A DNA stretch of 64,000 bases from Bugula neritina (GCA_964035545.1 OZ037768.1:6563241-6627240), one strand, 5' to 3'; numbered from the stretch's first letter, positions 1 to 9,650 are shown. Numbers and translations are program-made. Notes: generated from the letters alone by a model not told the origin.

Positions 1-239
1 TCTATACAGAAGAATGAATGAATGTTCAAACAATTGACTGAGAATGTTACTTCATAATAGACCAACTCTATAGTCTCTGCTACTCAATGAATATTTCTCA
101 AATCCATTTCATTGTAATCGGTGAATGAGTTCACAACCTACCGCCATTTACCTTTATATGTAAAATAGGCTCTAATAGAAGTAATAGTGCTAGGAGTCAA
201 GGTACTGACATATAACTGGCTAGACGAGTATATGAGTGT

Positions 240-760
240 ATATTATACCTATGGGAACTTTAGAGTATAACTGTATAAACTATAATATATACAGCTATAT
301 TGTATACACCGCTATATTGTACATAATATACTGTATATAATATAATGTATATAATATACTGTATATAATATACTGTATATGGTATACTGTACATAATATA
401 GTGTTACACTGTATATACAATATTATATTATATATAATATACAGTTATACTGCACATTATACATAGCTATACAGTGTATATACTGTATATACACAATTAT
501 ACTGTATATATGCTGTTATACTGCATATAAACTGCAATACTGTATATATGTTGTTACAATGTATATATGGTGTCATGATGTATATACACTGTGATGCTGT
601 AATCTGTATATACATGTATACAGCTATACTGTATATACTGTTATACTGTTAACACACAGCTATACTGTATAATATATACACTGTTATACTGCATATATTA
701 CACTGTTATACTGCATATACGTATACAGACGTACAGTTAATACAGAGACACCAACAGTTA
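240..760. repeat. Irregular AT-rich tandem repeat (TATACTGTATATA-like)
   Basis: About 500 bp is dominated by degenerate copies of short TATACTG/TGTATATA words (TATACTGTATATA and variants) with no fixed period. It is simple-sequence DNA without an open frame. It may lie inside an intron of the doubtful minus-strand gene described at 766-3130. Confidence 0.7.
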
Positions 761-765
761 CTTAC

Positions 766-3130
766 TTTACACTCCGAGCCTCCCTACAGTTTTATCAAGG
801 TATAAAAGCACTTCAAAGATGGTGTAATACAAATATACAAGGTATAATCCTGCGTTCACAGCATTAGATAACAAACATCATTTGATAAGAGAATGACAAC
901 TCACCACTGCGCGATGTAGTGTATAAAAGAAATATGATACACACGTTTCTATTACTTTACATCATCACCAATGAACTAATAACCCACAATTACAGCAGTG
1001 AATAGAATGCATTGTTACACAAAAAATAGCATTGCTAAATGGAGACTAACTGAAGCAGGCTATGATAAACAGCTGTGGCACTAAACAAGTTATCTGGAGC
1101 AATGATTTGCCACTGAATACCGAGGAGTATCAGCGTTACAAATACTAATTTATAAAACGACACCACTAGTTCACTGTTAACAACTTAGCCTATATATTGT
1201 CACAAATTTGGGTAATATTCATCAATTAAAAAATAAAAAAACATTTTGTATTATTTCAGCCATTATTAAACAGCAGCATTGATCATATTTTCAGCTTATT
1301 ATGCAACTAACTTTATAGCTTAAAAGAATGAATAACTATGATGTCATTACAAATCCTAGAGGCCATGATAGTAGTTTAAAGGTTGATTAGTTATTGACAT
1401 TTGCACAATGAGGCCTATTCAACAATTATTACTGTGGGAATACATTCACACTTTTCATGCCTGTTTATTTATCAAATGTATAGAAATTTATAGCTCCTAA
1501 CATGGTATGGAAATAGAAAATTCATCAAGACTACTGAATAACTAAAGTACACATAGGAATTTACTTACCAATAGTTACTATATATATTCACTGTTCTTCA
1601 GGCATCTAAGATAGAAACATAAATTGATAAGCCAACATGATAATAAACTGCATGAACTAATCATTTGCAGATGGCATCAGGTTAGCAGATGAAAAATTGA
1701 CACATTCCATAACCCATACTTCATAATATCCAGCCTAGTTTTTAGACATTTCTTCAAAAAGATTTGAGCAAACTATTGAGAATTGTCTTCTTTCATAAGA
1801 CATTCAATAAATTATAACACATTGCATTTTTATGATACTAAATATTTGCTTTTGTAAAACCATGTAACATGAGAAATTATAATAATTATCCTTTGAGATG
1901 ATTTTTTTTCAATTTCTAACTAATTATTTAAAATTTCTTTGAGAAGTAATTCCATCAATTATTATAACAATTATAACAATACAGGTGTATGTTGCAAATA
2001 AGAACTTTCTGGTTCTGGAGAAGTTTTACTCATTACATTAGTTTTTCACTGCCTTGAAGATATTATTTTATTTATAACATCAAAACTTTGTCTTCAAACA
2101 GATAAAAAAATTCTTTATCAAACTTGTGAGAGGTAAATATTAATAGAAATGACATATTGTTGTTCTATTACTGGTTACAGTTTGTTTCTAATCCACAGCC
2201 AAATGTGCCAAAATTTTGATGATTATTACTGAGAAAGCAAATATATATTTTGTGAGCAGTAAATGGTGGTTTGTTTCCTAATCAGCAAAGGACAAAGTTC
2301 TACGGGGCCACAGCTCTATATGAACTGAAATAAACCTATGGTTACCTAAGAATATCCTAAAAAAAGTGTGTTGATTCAAGCAAGAGTGCTAGGTATGTAT
2401 ATCGTATACATGTATTACATGCAGATCACAAGTTTCTTAAAAAAACATGTTTAAAAATGCAAAAAAAAGTAAGGAGGCTGTACCCAAGAAGCTATGGTTC
2501 AATGAAAATGCAATACTTTTACGACAAAAGCAGCTAATCAGCAACTCAAACACATTTGACATAGTATGACTATTACAAAATATTTTTATTAAATATATCA
2601 CCACTGCGACTAATTTCTAACTCAGAGTGATAGTCATTGCCTATAAGTCTCTGATTATTGATTTAAGCGGTGGTGATTAAGGTAGTCTAAGATAGCCAGT
2701 GAGTGGGTGAAAATAAAATAATAATAATATTTATTTTTACAGCACTTGCCATAATAAATGAATGATGGTCTGTAGCACTAGCTGTAAATTATAACGTTAA
2801 ACTTCAAGTAAATTATTTTGCTACATTTCTAATCTAGAACACAGGCTTGTCGCAATTTAAAAAGTAATAGTCTAATACAGTAATACTTATAGTTGTACTA
2901 AATTACTTATACTTGAAGTTAATCTTATACTGTACTTACTCTTAGAGTTGGACTTACTCTTAGTAAGTTCAGCTGGTGTTATTTATAGCTATACTATTAG
3001 TATTACTTCTATTAGTATTAATAAAATTAAAATATTTATAACAATACTAAATTAATATTATTATTTATAACTCACCTCGTAGACGATAGAACACTCAATG
3101 TCACCGTTATGGTGCAAACGTGGAGCGCCT
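766..3130 (-). CDS. Doubtful exon chain of an unrecognised gene (partial)
   Basis: Three short minus-strand segments look like exons and keep phase. Segment 3130-3076 follows CCAAAG, ends before GTGAGT and encodes GAPRLHHNGDIECSIVYE. Segment 948-905 follows AATAG, ends before GTGAGT and encodes KRVYHISFIHYIAQ plus two bases. Segment 783-766 follows CTGTAG, ends before GTAAGT and continues W-EARSV. They stand out from the surrounding AT-rich DNA in base composition. The acceptors of the first two have poor pyrimidine tracts. I do not recognise the family. Any 5' part would lie beyond the LTR element or between 3130 and 3294, and any 3' part below 766 is not found. The chain could be coincidence. 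Confidence 0.25.
949..3075. other. AT-rich DNA without a recognised gene
   Basis: Apart from simple repeats, including a TATTAG/TATTAC-type patch near 2985-3025, no open frame of useful length or RNA gene is visible. If the doubtful exons at 905-948 and 3076-3130 are real, this is their intron. Confidence 0.5.
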
Positions 3131-3290
3131 CTTTGGTTAGTGATAAATGTCAGTATGAGTTAGTATAGCAGCATGTAGCTGTTTATTGTTGTGTGTTAGT
3201 TGACCTTAGCTTCAAATCTCTCACACTGCGTGGGAGAAAACTGTTAAAATAGACCTTGCTCGCAGCATAGATATATTAAGTTCAACTATT

Positions 3291-3294
3291 ATAT
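3291..3294. repeat. Left target-site duplication (ATAT)
   Basis: ATAT directly precedes the TG of the left LTR and is repeated directly after the CA of the right LTR (10274-10277). It is the 4-bp staggered-cut duplication expected from integrase. Low complexity of the site means the match alone is weak evidence, but the position at both LTR ends is exact. Confidence 0.75.
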
Positions 3295-3583
3295 TGTAAT
3301 GGATTTTAACGCTCTAGTAATTATATCGCGTCACTATTATAATGGACTTAGCGTAACTTTGTAAATACTGTAAATGCTATAATTATAGCTAAGCTCCTTG
3401 CGTAGCTTTCTAATGCCTCAAATATTGTAATTATAGCTAAGCTCTTAGTGTAGTAAATAGCGTAATGATTGTGAATTGCCCTTCCTATTATTTTTTTGTT
3501 TGTTCACTGTAATAGTTTTTGTGAGTTGTATCCCCTGCCACTTTTCTTTTTGTTTTATAAATAATTAACTATGTGAGCCGAAG

Positions 3584-3678
3584 CTCGTCCGAAGTCGGAA
3601 CCGATGTCGGAGGAGCCTGTCCGAGATCGGGCCGGATATTTCCGACATCGGTCGCCGGAACTCCGGACTTCGTACGAG
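3584..3678. promoter_or_regulatory. GC-rich nested inverted repeat in U3
   Basis: Two nested stems. Inner arms CCGATGTCGG (3601-3610) and CCGACATCGG (3642-3651) are perfectly complementary, with flanking A-T and G-T pairs. Outer arms 3584-3598 and 3663-3678 pair over about 14 bases with one bulge and one mismatch. The block is rich in CpG within an otherwise AT-rich LTR and ends about 35 bp before the TATA box. The same structure is at 9975-10069 in the 3' LTR. Function is unknown: a protein-binding region or cruciform is possible. Confidence 0.7.
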
Positions 3679-3699
3679 TTTCGGACCCCCTCAAGTGGC

Positions 3700-3719
3700 G
3701 GGAAATTCCCTGTATATAA
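3700..3719 (+). promoter_or_regulatory. LTR core promoter: GGGAAATTCCC palindrome plus TATA box
   Basis: GGGAAATTCCC (3700-3710) is a perfect palindrome that matches the Rel/NF-kB consensus GGGRNNYYCC. TATATAA (3713-3719) follows after two bases. AATAAA at 3776-3781 lies downstream, as expected for TATA, start site, then R-region polyadenylation signal. The pair is repeated in the 3' LTR (10091-10101 and 10104-10110). The TATA call is firm by context; Rel binding is inference. Confidence 0.7.
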
Positions 3720-3775
3720 GCGTGAGTTTTTCTAGTATGAATCAGTCTAACACTGGAGCTCGCAGAGGAAACATC

Positions 3776-3781
3776 AATAAA
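3776..3781 (+). terminator. LTR polyadenylation signal AATAAA (5' LTR copy)
   Basis: AATAAA about 60 bp after the TATA box. The functional copy for transcript ending is the one in the 3' LTR at 10167-10172. Confidence 0.7.
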
Positions 3782-3883
3782 GACTATTAGAATCAATATT
3801 TTACAAAGACTTTTATTCAACAATTACAAGTATTGGCATGCAGACTACTTGTCTATCTCATTAAACCCGCAAAATCACAACAT

Positions 3884-3901
3884 TGGTGGCAGCGGTGGGA
3901 T
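3884..3901 (+). other. Primer-binding site complementary to tRNA-Leu
   Basis: TGGTGGCAGCGGTGGGAT starts two bases after the LTR end (3882). It is complementary to the 3' end of the animal cytosolic tRNA-Leu(AAG) acceptor and T arm, including CCA (ATCCCACCGCTGCCACCA), over 18 bases. This is the standard site for priming minus-strand DNA synthesis. The tRNA identity rests on recalled tRNA-Leu sequence, not on a search. Confidence 0.88.
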
Positions 3902-3954
3902 GAGAATAGACTAGTACGACAAGCAGCCATTAGAGAGAAAGAAAGAACAGCACA

Positions 3955-4908
3955 ATGGGGGACGAAGGAGAAGCAGAAGTCATGGTAGAAGGAGAAGAAG
4001 AAGTCATGGTAGAAGGAGAAGAAGAAGGAGAAGGGGACCGTCTCACCATGGAGACACTCATCACGGCCCTCCGAGAGGTCGGAAAGACCGGACAGGCAAC
4101 ACCTGGAGACAGGTATCGCCTGAGGCCTCCGATTTTCGGAGGCGAGGGAGATATCGAACAATTCATCAGAGAGTTTGAGGAGGTAGCCACCCTCGCCGAA
4201 TGGCCGGCACCGGTGCGCCTCCTCCACCTCCGTACCTGTTTGACAGGACAGGCAAAGAGTTATGCTCTGGGACCCAATACAGCGCACATCTTTCAGGCCC
4301 TCAGGTCGCGTTTCGGGCTAACCGCCCGCGCCGCCAGGGACCGATTGCGCACCATACGCCGAGACCGGAAGACCTCACTCCAAGACCATGCGAACGCTAT
4401 TGAGGCACTAGTACCAGTAGCCCATAGCGACGACACACCGGCAGCACAAAGAGGTGCTGTGTATGAAGCCTTCTTCCACACAATCAATAACCCTGGACTA
4501 CAGCGTTATTACTTGGCAGCCAAGGTCACCACAATAGAGGAAGCCTTAGCCCTGGGCAAGGCTTACTACCAAGTAGAGGGACCTCAGTGTGCGGATTTCA
4601 CCGCTTGTCAGATTGAGGAACGACCCGAAGTCATCAAGCCGGATCAGCCAAACCCACAGGCCGTGGCGGCTGCTACCACTACTCCGTCACCTGACCAGAT
4701 GACCATGCTGATGGACATGGTAAAGGGATTGCAGGCAGAGATGAAACAGATGCAGAGAGAGCAGGCTGACAAACGAAACCCCCGACCCCGGGGTGAACCA
4801 GCCGGTACTACCCACCTCACCTGCTGGGGGTGTGGTGCCAGGGGACATGTACGAAGGCAATGCCCTCACGAAAGAAGGATGCCTTTAAACACCCGGGGCT
4901 CGCGGTAA
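3955..4908 (+). CDS. gag: Retrotransposon Gag polyprotein
   Basis: 317 aa. Gag forms the cytoplasmic virus-like particle and packages element RNA. The N-terminus is an acidic Glu/Val tract made partly by an exact 24-bp tandem duplication (3976-3999 and 4000-4023). The middle, about residues 45-210, reads as a retrotransposon capsid-type region (FGGEGDIEQFIREFEEVA, then LRTCLTGQAKSYA). A single zinc knuckle CX2CX4HX4C, CWGCGARGHVRRQC, is at residues 290-303. The start is the first ATG after the primer-binding site, 53 bases downstream. The frame ends at 4906 inside a hairpin that belongs to the -1 frameshift signal, so most translation should stop here and a fraction should continue into pol. 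No internal stop is present. Confidence 0.95.
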   Translation: MGDEGEAEVMVEGEEEVMVEGEEEGEGDRLTMETLITALREVGKTGQATPGDRYRLRPPIFGGEGDIEQFIREFEEVATLAEWPAPVRLLHLRTCLTGQAKSYALGPNTAHIFQALRSRFGLTARAARDRLRTIRRDRKTSLQDHANAIEALVPVAHSDDTPAAQRGAVYEAFFHTINNPGLQRYYLAAKVTTIEEALALGKAYYQVEGPQCADFTACQIEERPEVIKPDQPNPQAVAAATTTPSPDQMTMLMDMVKGLQAEMKQMQREQADKRNPRPRGEPAGTTHLTCWGCGARGHVRRQCPHERRMPLNTRGSR

Positions 4909-4927
4909 CTTCCGCCAACCGTGAGCC
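4884..4927 (+). promoter_or_regulatory. -1 ribosomal frameshift signal (TTTAAAC plus hairpin)
   Basis: T TTA AAC (4884-4890) is in the correct gag phase for X XXY YYZ slippage, and the -1 frame it leads into is the open pol frame. After a 6-base spacer, GGCTCGCGG (4897-4905) pairs with CCGC (4912-4915) and GAGCC (4923-4927), leaving a 6-base loop and a 7-base bulge. The gag stop (4906-4908) is in the loop. Heptamer, spacer length and structure match known -1 signals; use in vivo is inferred. Confidence 0.85.
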
Positions 4928-7900
4928 ACCAGCCAACCCCATCCGGGAAGAAATGACCCAAGGAGCCTCTTCCAGGCCAGCCGAGGCTACGTGGAGACGT
5001 CGGAGACCCCAGGGTCTGCCCGACCCTCCAGCCCAGCCACCTACGACCCGGATGGAACCCCCAGATGCAGGATGGCAGGCACCTCGGAGATCTCGGAGAC
5101 CGCAAGGTTTACCCGATCCTCCGGCCTGGCCACTCCAAAACCGGTTCGCGGGGTTGCCCGAAGAGGCTGTGGAGGAAGATTCAGCTTACTCGCAAGAGTA
5201 TCCAAAGCTACCCTCCCAGCCTCAGAAAACCCCCGTTGTCTGTAAGACGAAGAGGAGGCCCGCTGTAAGGACCCAAGAGGTGTCCCCCCCAGAGACTGAC
5301 CGACCCAGGAGCACCCAGCCGTATGGAAGCAGCTACTTCCTACCCGGAAAAATTTCGGGTAAAGCTGCCACCTTCCTGCTGGACACAGGGTGCACTACAA
5401 ACCTGTTAAGTCGGCGTCTCTTCGACACCCTTGGTGCCCGAGAGCGGGCGAGCCTCGAGCCATACGAGGGAGCACACGGTACGTTGGCGGACGGATCGTG
5501 TATTCCCTTCTATGGCATTATCACATTACCTGGACGAGTCCGTGATCAAGTGATTCACGAGACGTTCATTGTCAGCCACCTGAAGGAAGACGCCATTCTG
5601 GGAATGCCCTTTCTGGAGAAACACCAGTGTCACATGGATTTCCAGAAGTCGGCGGTGGTGATGGCTGGGAAGGAACTTGCCTGTGTGGACAAGTTTGGTA
5701 GGCCCTTGGTGGGCGGAGTCCAGGTAGTGCAGGACTGCACGATTCCAGGGAGATCCCAGGCTACTCTCCGATGCAGGGTCAACTGCAAGGAGATCGCCGC
5801 ACTGGGGGTGGTGGAGGGAACGCACGGAGCAATCCGACTGGCGAACAGCCTAAATCGGCTGGACTGTCGAAGAGAGCTCCTCGTGCAATGCATCAACCCC
5901 TTTGCGGAATCGGTCCGATTATCGGCTGGTGTACTGGTGGGGAAGTACCACTCCATCCATGAGGCGGATGTAGGTCCGGCACTGGAAACAGTGACCGACA
6001 CCCAGGGAAACCCCCCTCACAACCACCGAGAAGCAGTCCCGGAGCATGTGGCTGGCTTGTACAATGGAGCGTGTGGAAACTGTACGAGTAGTACTGAACG
6101 CCAAACACTGGCTCAACTACTCGCGGAGTACAGTGATGTCTTCAGTCGTGGTGATGAAGATATGGGGCTGACTAAGGTTATCTCCCACGAGATACCCCTG
6201 GCAGCTGGCACCACTCCCATCAGGCAGCCAACCCGACGTCTGGGCCCGGAGAAGGAGAAGGAGGTGAGCCGGCAGGTGCAAGATCTTCTCGACCGGGATC
6301 TGATTGAGCCTGCCCACGGTGCGTGGAGCTCTCCAGTAGTCCTGGTCAAGAAGAAGGATGGTAGCTGGAGGTTCTGTGTGGACTACCGCAGACTCAACAG
6401 CGTTACCATCCAGGACGCTTACCCCCTTCCGCGGATAGATGAGTCTCTGGATGCCCTCGCGGGTAGCAAGTACTTCAGTACTCTGGATCTGCTTAGCGGG
6501 TACTGGCAAGTACCCCTCAGTCCTGATGCTCAGGACAAAGCAGCATTCATTACCCGCGATGGGCTCTGGAAGTGGAAAGTACTGCCGTTTGGACTTACGT
6601 CCGCCCCGGCAACTTTCCAAAGACTCATGGAGCAGGTCCTCAGTGGGTTACACTGGAAGACCCTCCTAATCTATCTGGATGACGTCATTGTCATCTCCCC
6701 AGACTTTACGACTCATGTCAGTCGTCTGCGGGAGGTCTTTGACCGACTCCGGGCTGCTGGACTGAAGTTGAAGCCCTCCAAGTGTGCACTCCTACAGCAA
6801 GAAGTCACGTACCTGGGCCATGTGGTTGGCCGTGACGGGGTCGCTACCGATCCGGAGAAGGTACAGGCTGTGAAGGAGTGGGCCGTCCCCCGGGACCTCT
6901 CTGAATTGCGGGCATTCCTGGGCCTGGTAGGGTACTACAGGCAGTACGTACCCGGGTTTGCAGGGGTGGCTCAGCCTTTGAATCGGCTAACCGCCAAGGG
7001 AGTCCGGTGGCAGTGGACACAGGAGGAGCAGCAGGCATTCGACCACCTCAAACAACGGCTAATGGAGGCGCCGATTCTGGCGTATCCTGATCCAGCCAAA
7101 GAGTACATCCTGGACACCGACGCCAGCGACCACAGTGTGGGAGCTGTTCTGTCTCAAGTCCAGGGTGGAAGTGAGGTGGTCGTGGCTTACTACAGCAAGA
7201 CTCTCGCGGCCGCCGAGAAAAACTACTGCACCACTAGGAAGGAACTCCTAGCAGTAGTCAAGGCGGTCAAGCACTTTCGGCCATATCTGTATGGGAGAAC
7301 GTTCCGGTTGCGAACAGACCATGCATCACTGATATGGTTGTGTAAACGTGCAGAGCCCTCGAGCCAGGTGGCTCGTTGGCTAGAGATTCTTGCTGAGTTT
7401 TCCTACCGGATAGAGCACCGCGCCGGCAGGAAGCACGGGAACGCTGATGGCATGAGTCGCCGACCGGTAGAGAACTGCAAGCAATGCCTGCACATCGAGA
7501 GACGTGATGGGGGACCTGCTCGCCTTGACGTCGAGGCACAGTTGGGGGACGGCAACGTCTATCGTTGGGAGCACGGCCATCTTCGGCCTGAAACCCACTC
7601 AGACGACGTCCAGGCACTCCGTGCTAACCCCACACTGTACCAGAACGTCAAGGAGCTGTGTCGACTGCAAGAAACACTCCCTGGATCAGTAGCTGACATC
7701 TTCCGGGCCAAGAAAGAAGGCAGACGGCCCTCGGAGGAACAGCAACGGCAGGGGGACGCTGAGTTTCAGTTCTTCTGCCGCCGCTGGAATTCTCTCCAGA
7801 TTCGTTCAGACGGTCTCCTGACGATGACACTCGCAGCAGACAACCGACAACAGGAGAGGGATCGCGTCGTATGCCCACGCGCTCTCCGTCGGGAAATCAT

Positions 7901-9584
7901 CTGGGACACCCACAAACAGGCCCATGCGGGAGCCAGTCGGGTCATCAGATGCCTGCAGATGCGATGGTATTGGCCCGGAATGACCAGGGATGTGCGACTG
8001 AGAATTCGGCACTGTGAAGTCTGTCAGGCCAGCAAACACGGGCGCCCCACCGAAACCACGGGTCGGCGCCGGCTGTACGCCGGCCGACCCTGGCAGGTCG
8101 TAGCCGTGGACCTTGTGGGACCAATGCCCACGACAGAGAAGGGGAATTCCTGGATTCTGGTCTTAACAGATCATTTCACGCGGTGGGCAGACGCCCTGGC
8201 TATCCCCGACGCATCGGCACCCACGATAGCTCGGGTCCTGGACCAGCACGTGTTCTGCTACTTCGGCCTGCCCGAACAGATCCACACTGACCAGGGCGCC
8301 CAATTTCAGTCACAACTGTTGAAAGACCTTTGCCAAGTATGGGGGGTGAATCAGAGCCGGACCACTCCGTACCACCCTCAAGGAAACGGAGTAGTAGAGA
8401 GGAATAACCGGATGCTGGGTGATGCTCTCCGGAGTCTTTTGTTGGGGAGGAGCCAAGAAGAGTGGGACATCATGCTACCACAGATTATGCGAGCGTACCG
8501 AAGTACCCCTCACTCCAGTACACAAGAAACACCTAATCTGATGATGTTGGGCCGTGAAACTAGGGTGCCGGAGCATCTTGCTTACCATATTCCGAATCCC
8601 GAATTTCCAGTACACGAATACGTGGGAAAGTTGGTCGAGACCATGAGGAGGGCCCATGACGCATTGAGAGAGAAACAGTGGACGGTGCGGACAGAAGACT
8701 CCGAGGAGCCTCCCCTATACCGCGAAGGGGACTGGGTGTGGATGATCAGCTATCGTAGGCGGCGCGGGCAATCGGCTAAATTACAGCCTAAGTTCGTCGG
8801 CCCCTACTGCGTGGTAGAGGTTTTACCCAACCATACATATCGTGTGGAGCGCTCAGGGCAAATATCTGTCCAAAACGAGCAGCGGTTGAAACCCTACTAT
8901 GGGAGCCCAGAAGCTGCGGGACAGGCACCACCACTATTAGAGCCGGCCCGCCAACCCATATCCCGTGGGAGAAGGAACCAACCCAGAGACTGGGAAATTT
9001 TTATTCGTAATCCCGAGGAGCCCGACAATAGCCTGAGACCTCCGCCACAGAACCCACCCTCGGTTCCTCCTACTCCGGATCCACTCCCTAGGCCCACACA
9101 GATAGAGGACCTCTCACCGCCGCCAGATAACCCAGGACCAGTCACATCACCCGAAAACCAGGAGGAAGTACCTCCCATACACAACACTCCAGACCGGCCA
9201 GATACCTCAGTCTCCAACACCTTGGAGAGAGCCAGAAGAGACAGGAAACCCCCCAAGTACTTGGCTGATTATCACATAGGGCGTTTGACTGGCCCCCAGT
9301 CATCGAGTTGTTCACCCAGCACGGGTAAAGACTCCAAGCCTCGAATGCAAAGTAGCCCTGAAAGTGCAGGACAACTTCAGGTACAGCAACTCGCAAACCA
9401 GCCCAGACACATAGTAGACGGCCACCCACCCAGTGTTAACCTAAGTGGACAACGGTGCCCTAGACCTACCGATGGCCTTGACCTCACCCAGAGAAGTGAC
9501 TTAGACAGAAGAATTCAGGCCTTATCCTGCCACCTCGATCAATGCACAAGGGAGATAGAGAGCCTGATACGCCGAATCCGATGA
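4884..9584 (+). CDS. pol: Retrotransposon Pol polyprotein (PR-RT-RH-IN)
   Basis: The frame is open from at least an ATG at 4830 and is entered by frameshift at 4884. Counting residues from 4830: aspartic protease with LLDTGCTTNLLS (catalytic D185); reverse transcriptase with the YLDD box (D617, D618); RNase H starting at LDTDASD (D762); integrase with an H-H-C-C zinc domain (from H1028) and a D1094, D1154, E1190 triad, the last two 35 residues apart; then a GPY-type module (KFVGPYCVVEVLP). The protein continues with a proline-rich tail of about 200 residues, a basic stretch (RARRDRKPPKYLADY) and an ending that could form a short coil. No chromodomain is seen. All catalytic residues are present and there is no stop or frameshift, so the enzyme set looks functional. 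Confidence 0.97.
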   Translation, partial: FKHPGLAVTSANREPPANPIREEMTQGASSRPAEATWRRRRPQGLPDPPAQPPTTRMEPPDAGWQAPRRSRRPQGLPDPPAWPLQNRFAGLPEEAVEEDSAYSQEYPKLPSQPQKTPVVCKTKRRPAVRTQEVSPPETDRPRSTQPYGSSYFLPGKISGKAATFLLDTGCTTNLLSRRLFDTLGARERASLEPYEGAHGTLADGSCIPFYGIITLPGRVRDQVIHETFIVSHLKEDAILGMPFLEKHQCHMDFQKSAVVMAGKELACVDKFGRPLVGGVQVVQDCTIPGRSQATLRCRVNCKEIAALGVVEGTHGAIRLANSLNRLDCRRELLVQCINPFAESVRLSAGVLVGKYHSIHEADVGPALETVTDTQGNPPHNHREAVPEHVAGLYNGACGNCTSSTERQTLAQLLAEYSDVFSRGDEDMGLTKVISHEIPLAAGTTPIRQPTRRLGPEKEKEVSRQVQDLLDRDLIEPAHGAWSSPVVLVKKKDGSWRFCVDYRRLNSVTIQDAYPLPRIDESLDALAGSKYFSTLDLLSGYWQVPLSPDAQDKAAFITRDGLWKWKVLPFGLTSAPATFQRLMEQVLSGLHWKTLLIYLDDVIVISPDFTTHVSRLREVFDRLRAAGLKLKPSKCALLQQEVTYLGHVVGRDGVATDPEKVQAVKEWAVPRDLSELRAFLGLVGYYRQYVPGFAGVAQPLNRLTAKGVRWQWTQEEQQAFDHLKQRLMEAPILAYPDPAKEYILDTDASDHSVGAVLSQVQGGSEVVVAYYSKTLAAAEKNYCTTRKELLAVVKAVKHFRPYLYGRTFRLRTDHASLIWLCKRAEPSSQVARWLEILAEFSYRIEHRAGRKHGNADGMSRRPVENCKQCLHIERRDGGPARLDVEAQLGDGNVYRWEHGHLRPETHSDDVQALRANPTLYQNVKELCRLQETLPGSVADIFRAKKEGRRPSEEQQRQGDAEFQFFCRRWNSLQIRSDGLLTMTLAADNRQQERDRVVCPRALRREIIWDTHKQAHAGASRVIRCLQMRWYWPGMTRDVRLRIRHCEVCQASKHGRPTETTGRRRLYAGRPWQVVAVDLVGPMPTTEKGNSWILVLTDHFTRWADALAIPDASAPTIARVLDQHVFCYFGLPEQIHTDQGAQFQSQLLKDLCQVWGVNQSRTTPYHPQGNGVVERNNRMLGDALRSLLLGRSQEEWDIMLPQIMRAYRSTPHSSTQETPNLMMLGRETRVPEHLAYHIPNPEFPVHEYVGKLVETMRRAHDALREKQWTVRTEDSEEPPLYREGDWVWMISYRRRRGQSAKLQPKFVGPYCVVEVLPNHTYRVERSGQISVQNEQRLKPYYGSPEAAGQAPPLLEPARQPISRGRRNQPRDWEIFIRNPEEPDNSLRPPPQNPPSVPPTPDPLPRPTQIEDLSPPPDNPGPVTSPENQEEVPPIHNTPDRPDTSVSNTLERARRDRKPPKYLADYHIGRLTGPQSSSCSPSTGKDSKPRMQSSPESAGQLQVQQLANQPRHIVDGHPPSVNLSGQRCPRPTDGLDLTQRSDLDRRIQALSCHLDQCTREIESLIRRIR

Positions 9585-9650
9585 CTGAGACAAACAACTG
9601 CGAACCACCAGCATTCAACGCCCCGGACGGAGGCTGAACTGTTTTCTGTT

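Larger units (their letters stand above)
3295..3882 (+). repeat. 5' long terminal repeat
   Basis: 588 bp, TGTAATGG to ATCACAACA, identical to 9686-10273. It carries a GC-rich imperfect hairpin (3584-3678), a GGGAAATTCCC palindrome (3700-3710), a TATA box (3713-3719) and an AATAAA signal (3776-3781). This implies a U3 of roughly 440 bp, a short R and a U5 of roughly 100 bp. The exact transcription start cannot be read from sequence. Confidence 0.97.

Noticed and set aside
3569-3823. 84-codon minus-strand frame in the LTR, repeated at 9960-10214
   Set aside because: It is duplicated only because the LTR is duplicated and runs antisense across the promoter; no protein-like features.
9000-9584. 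Envelope-like domain at the end of the retrotransposon
   Set aside because: The sequence continues the pol frame, is proline-rich and has no signal peptide or membrane segment.
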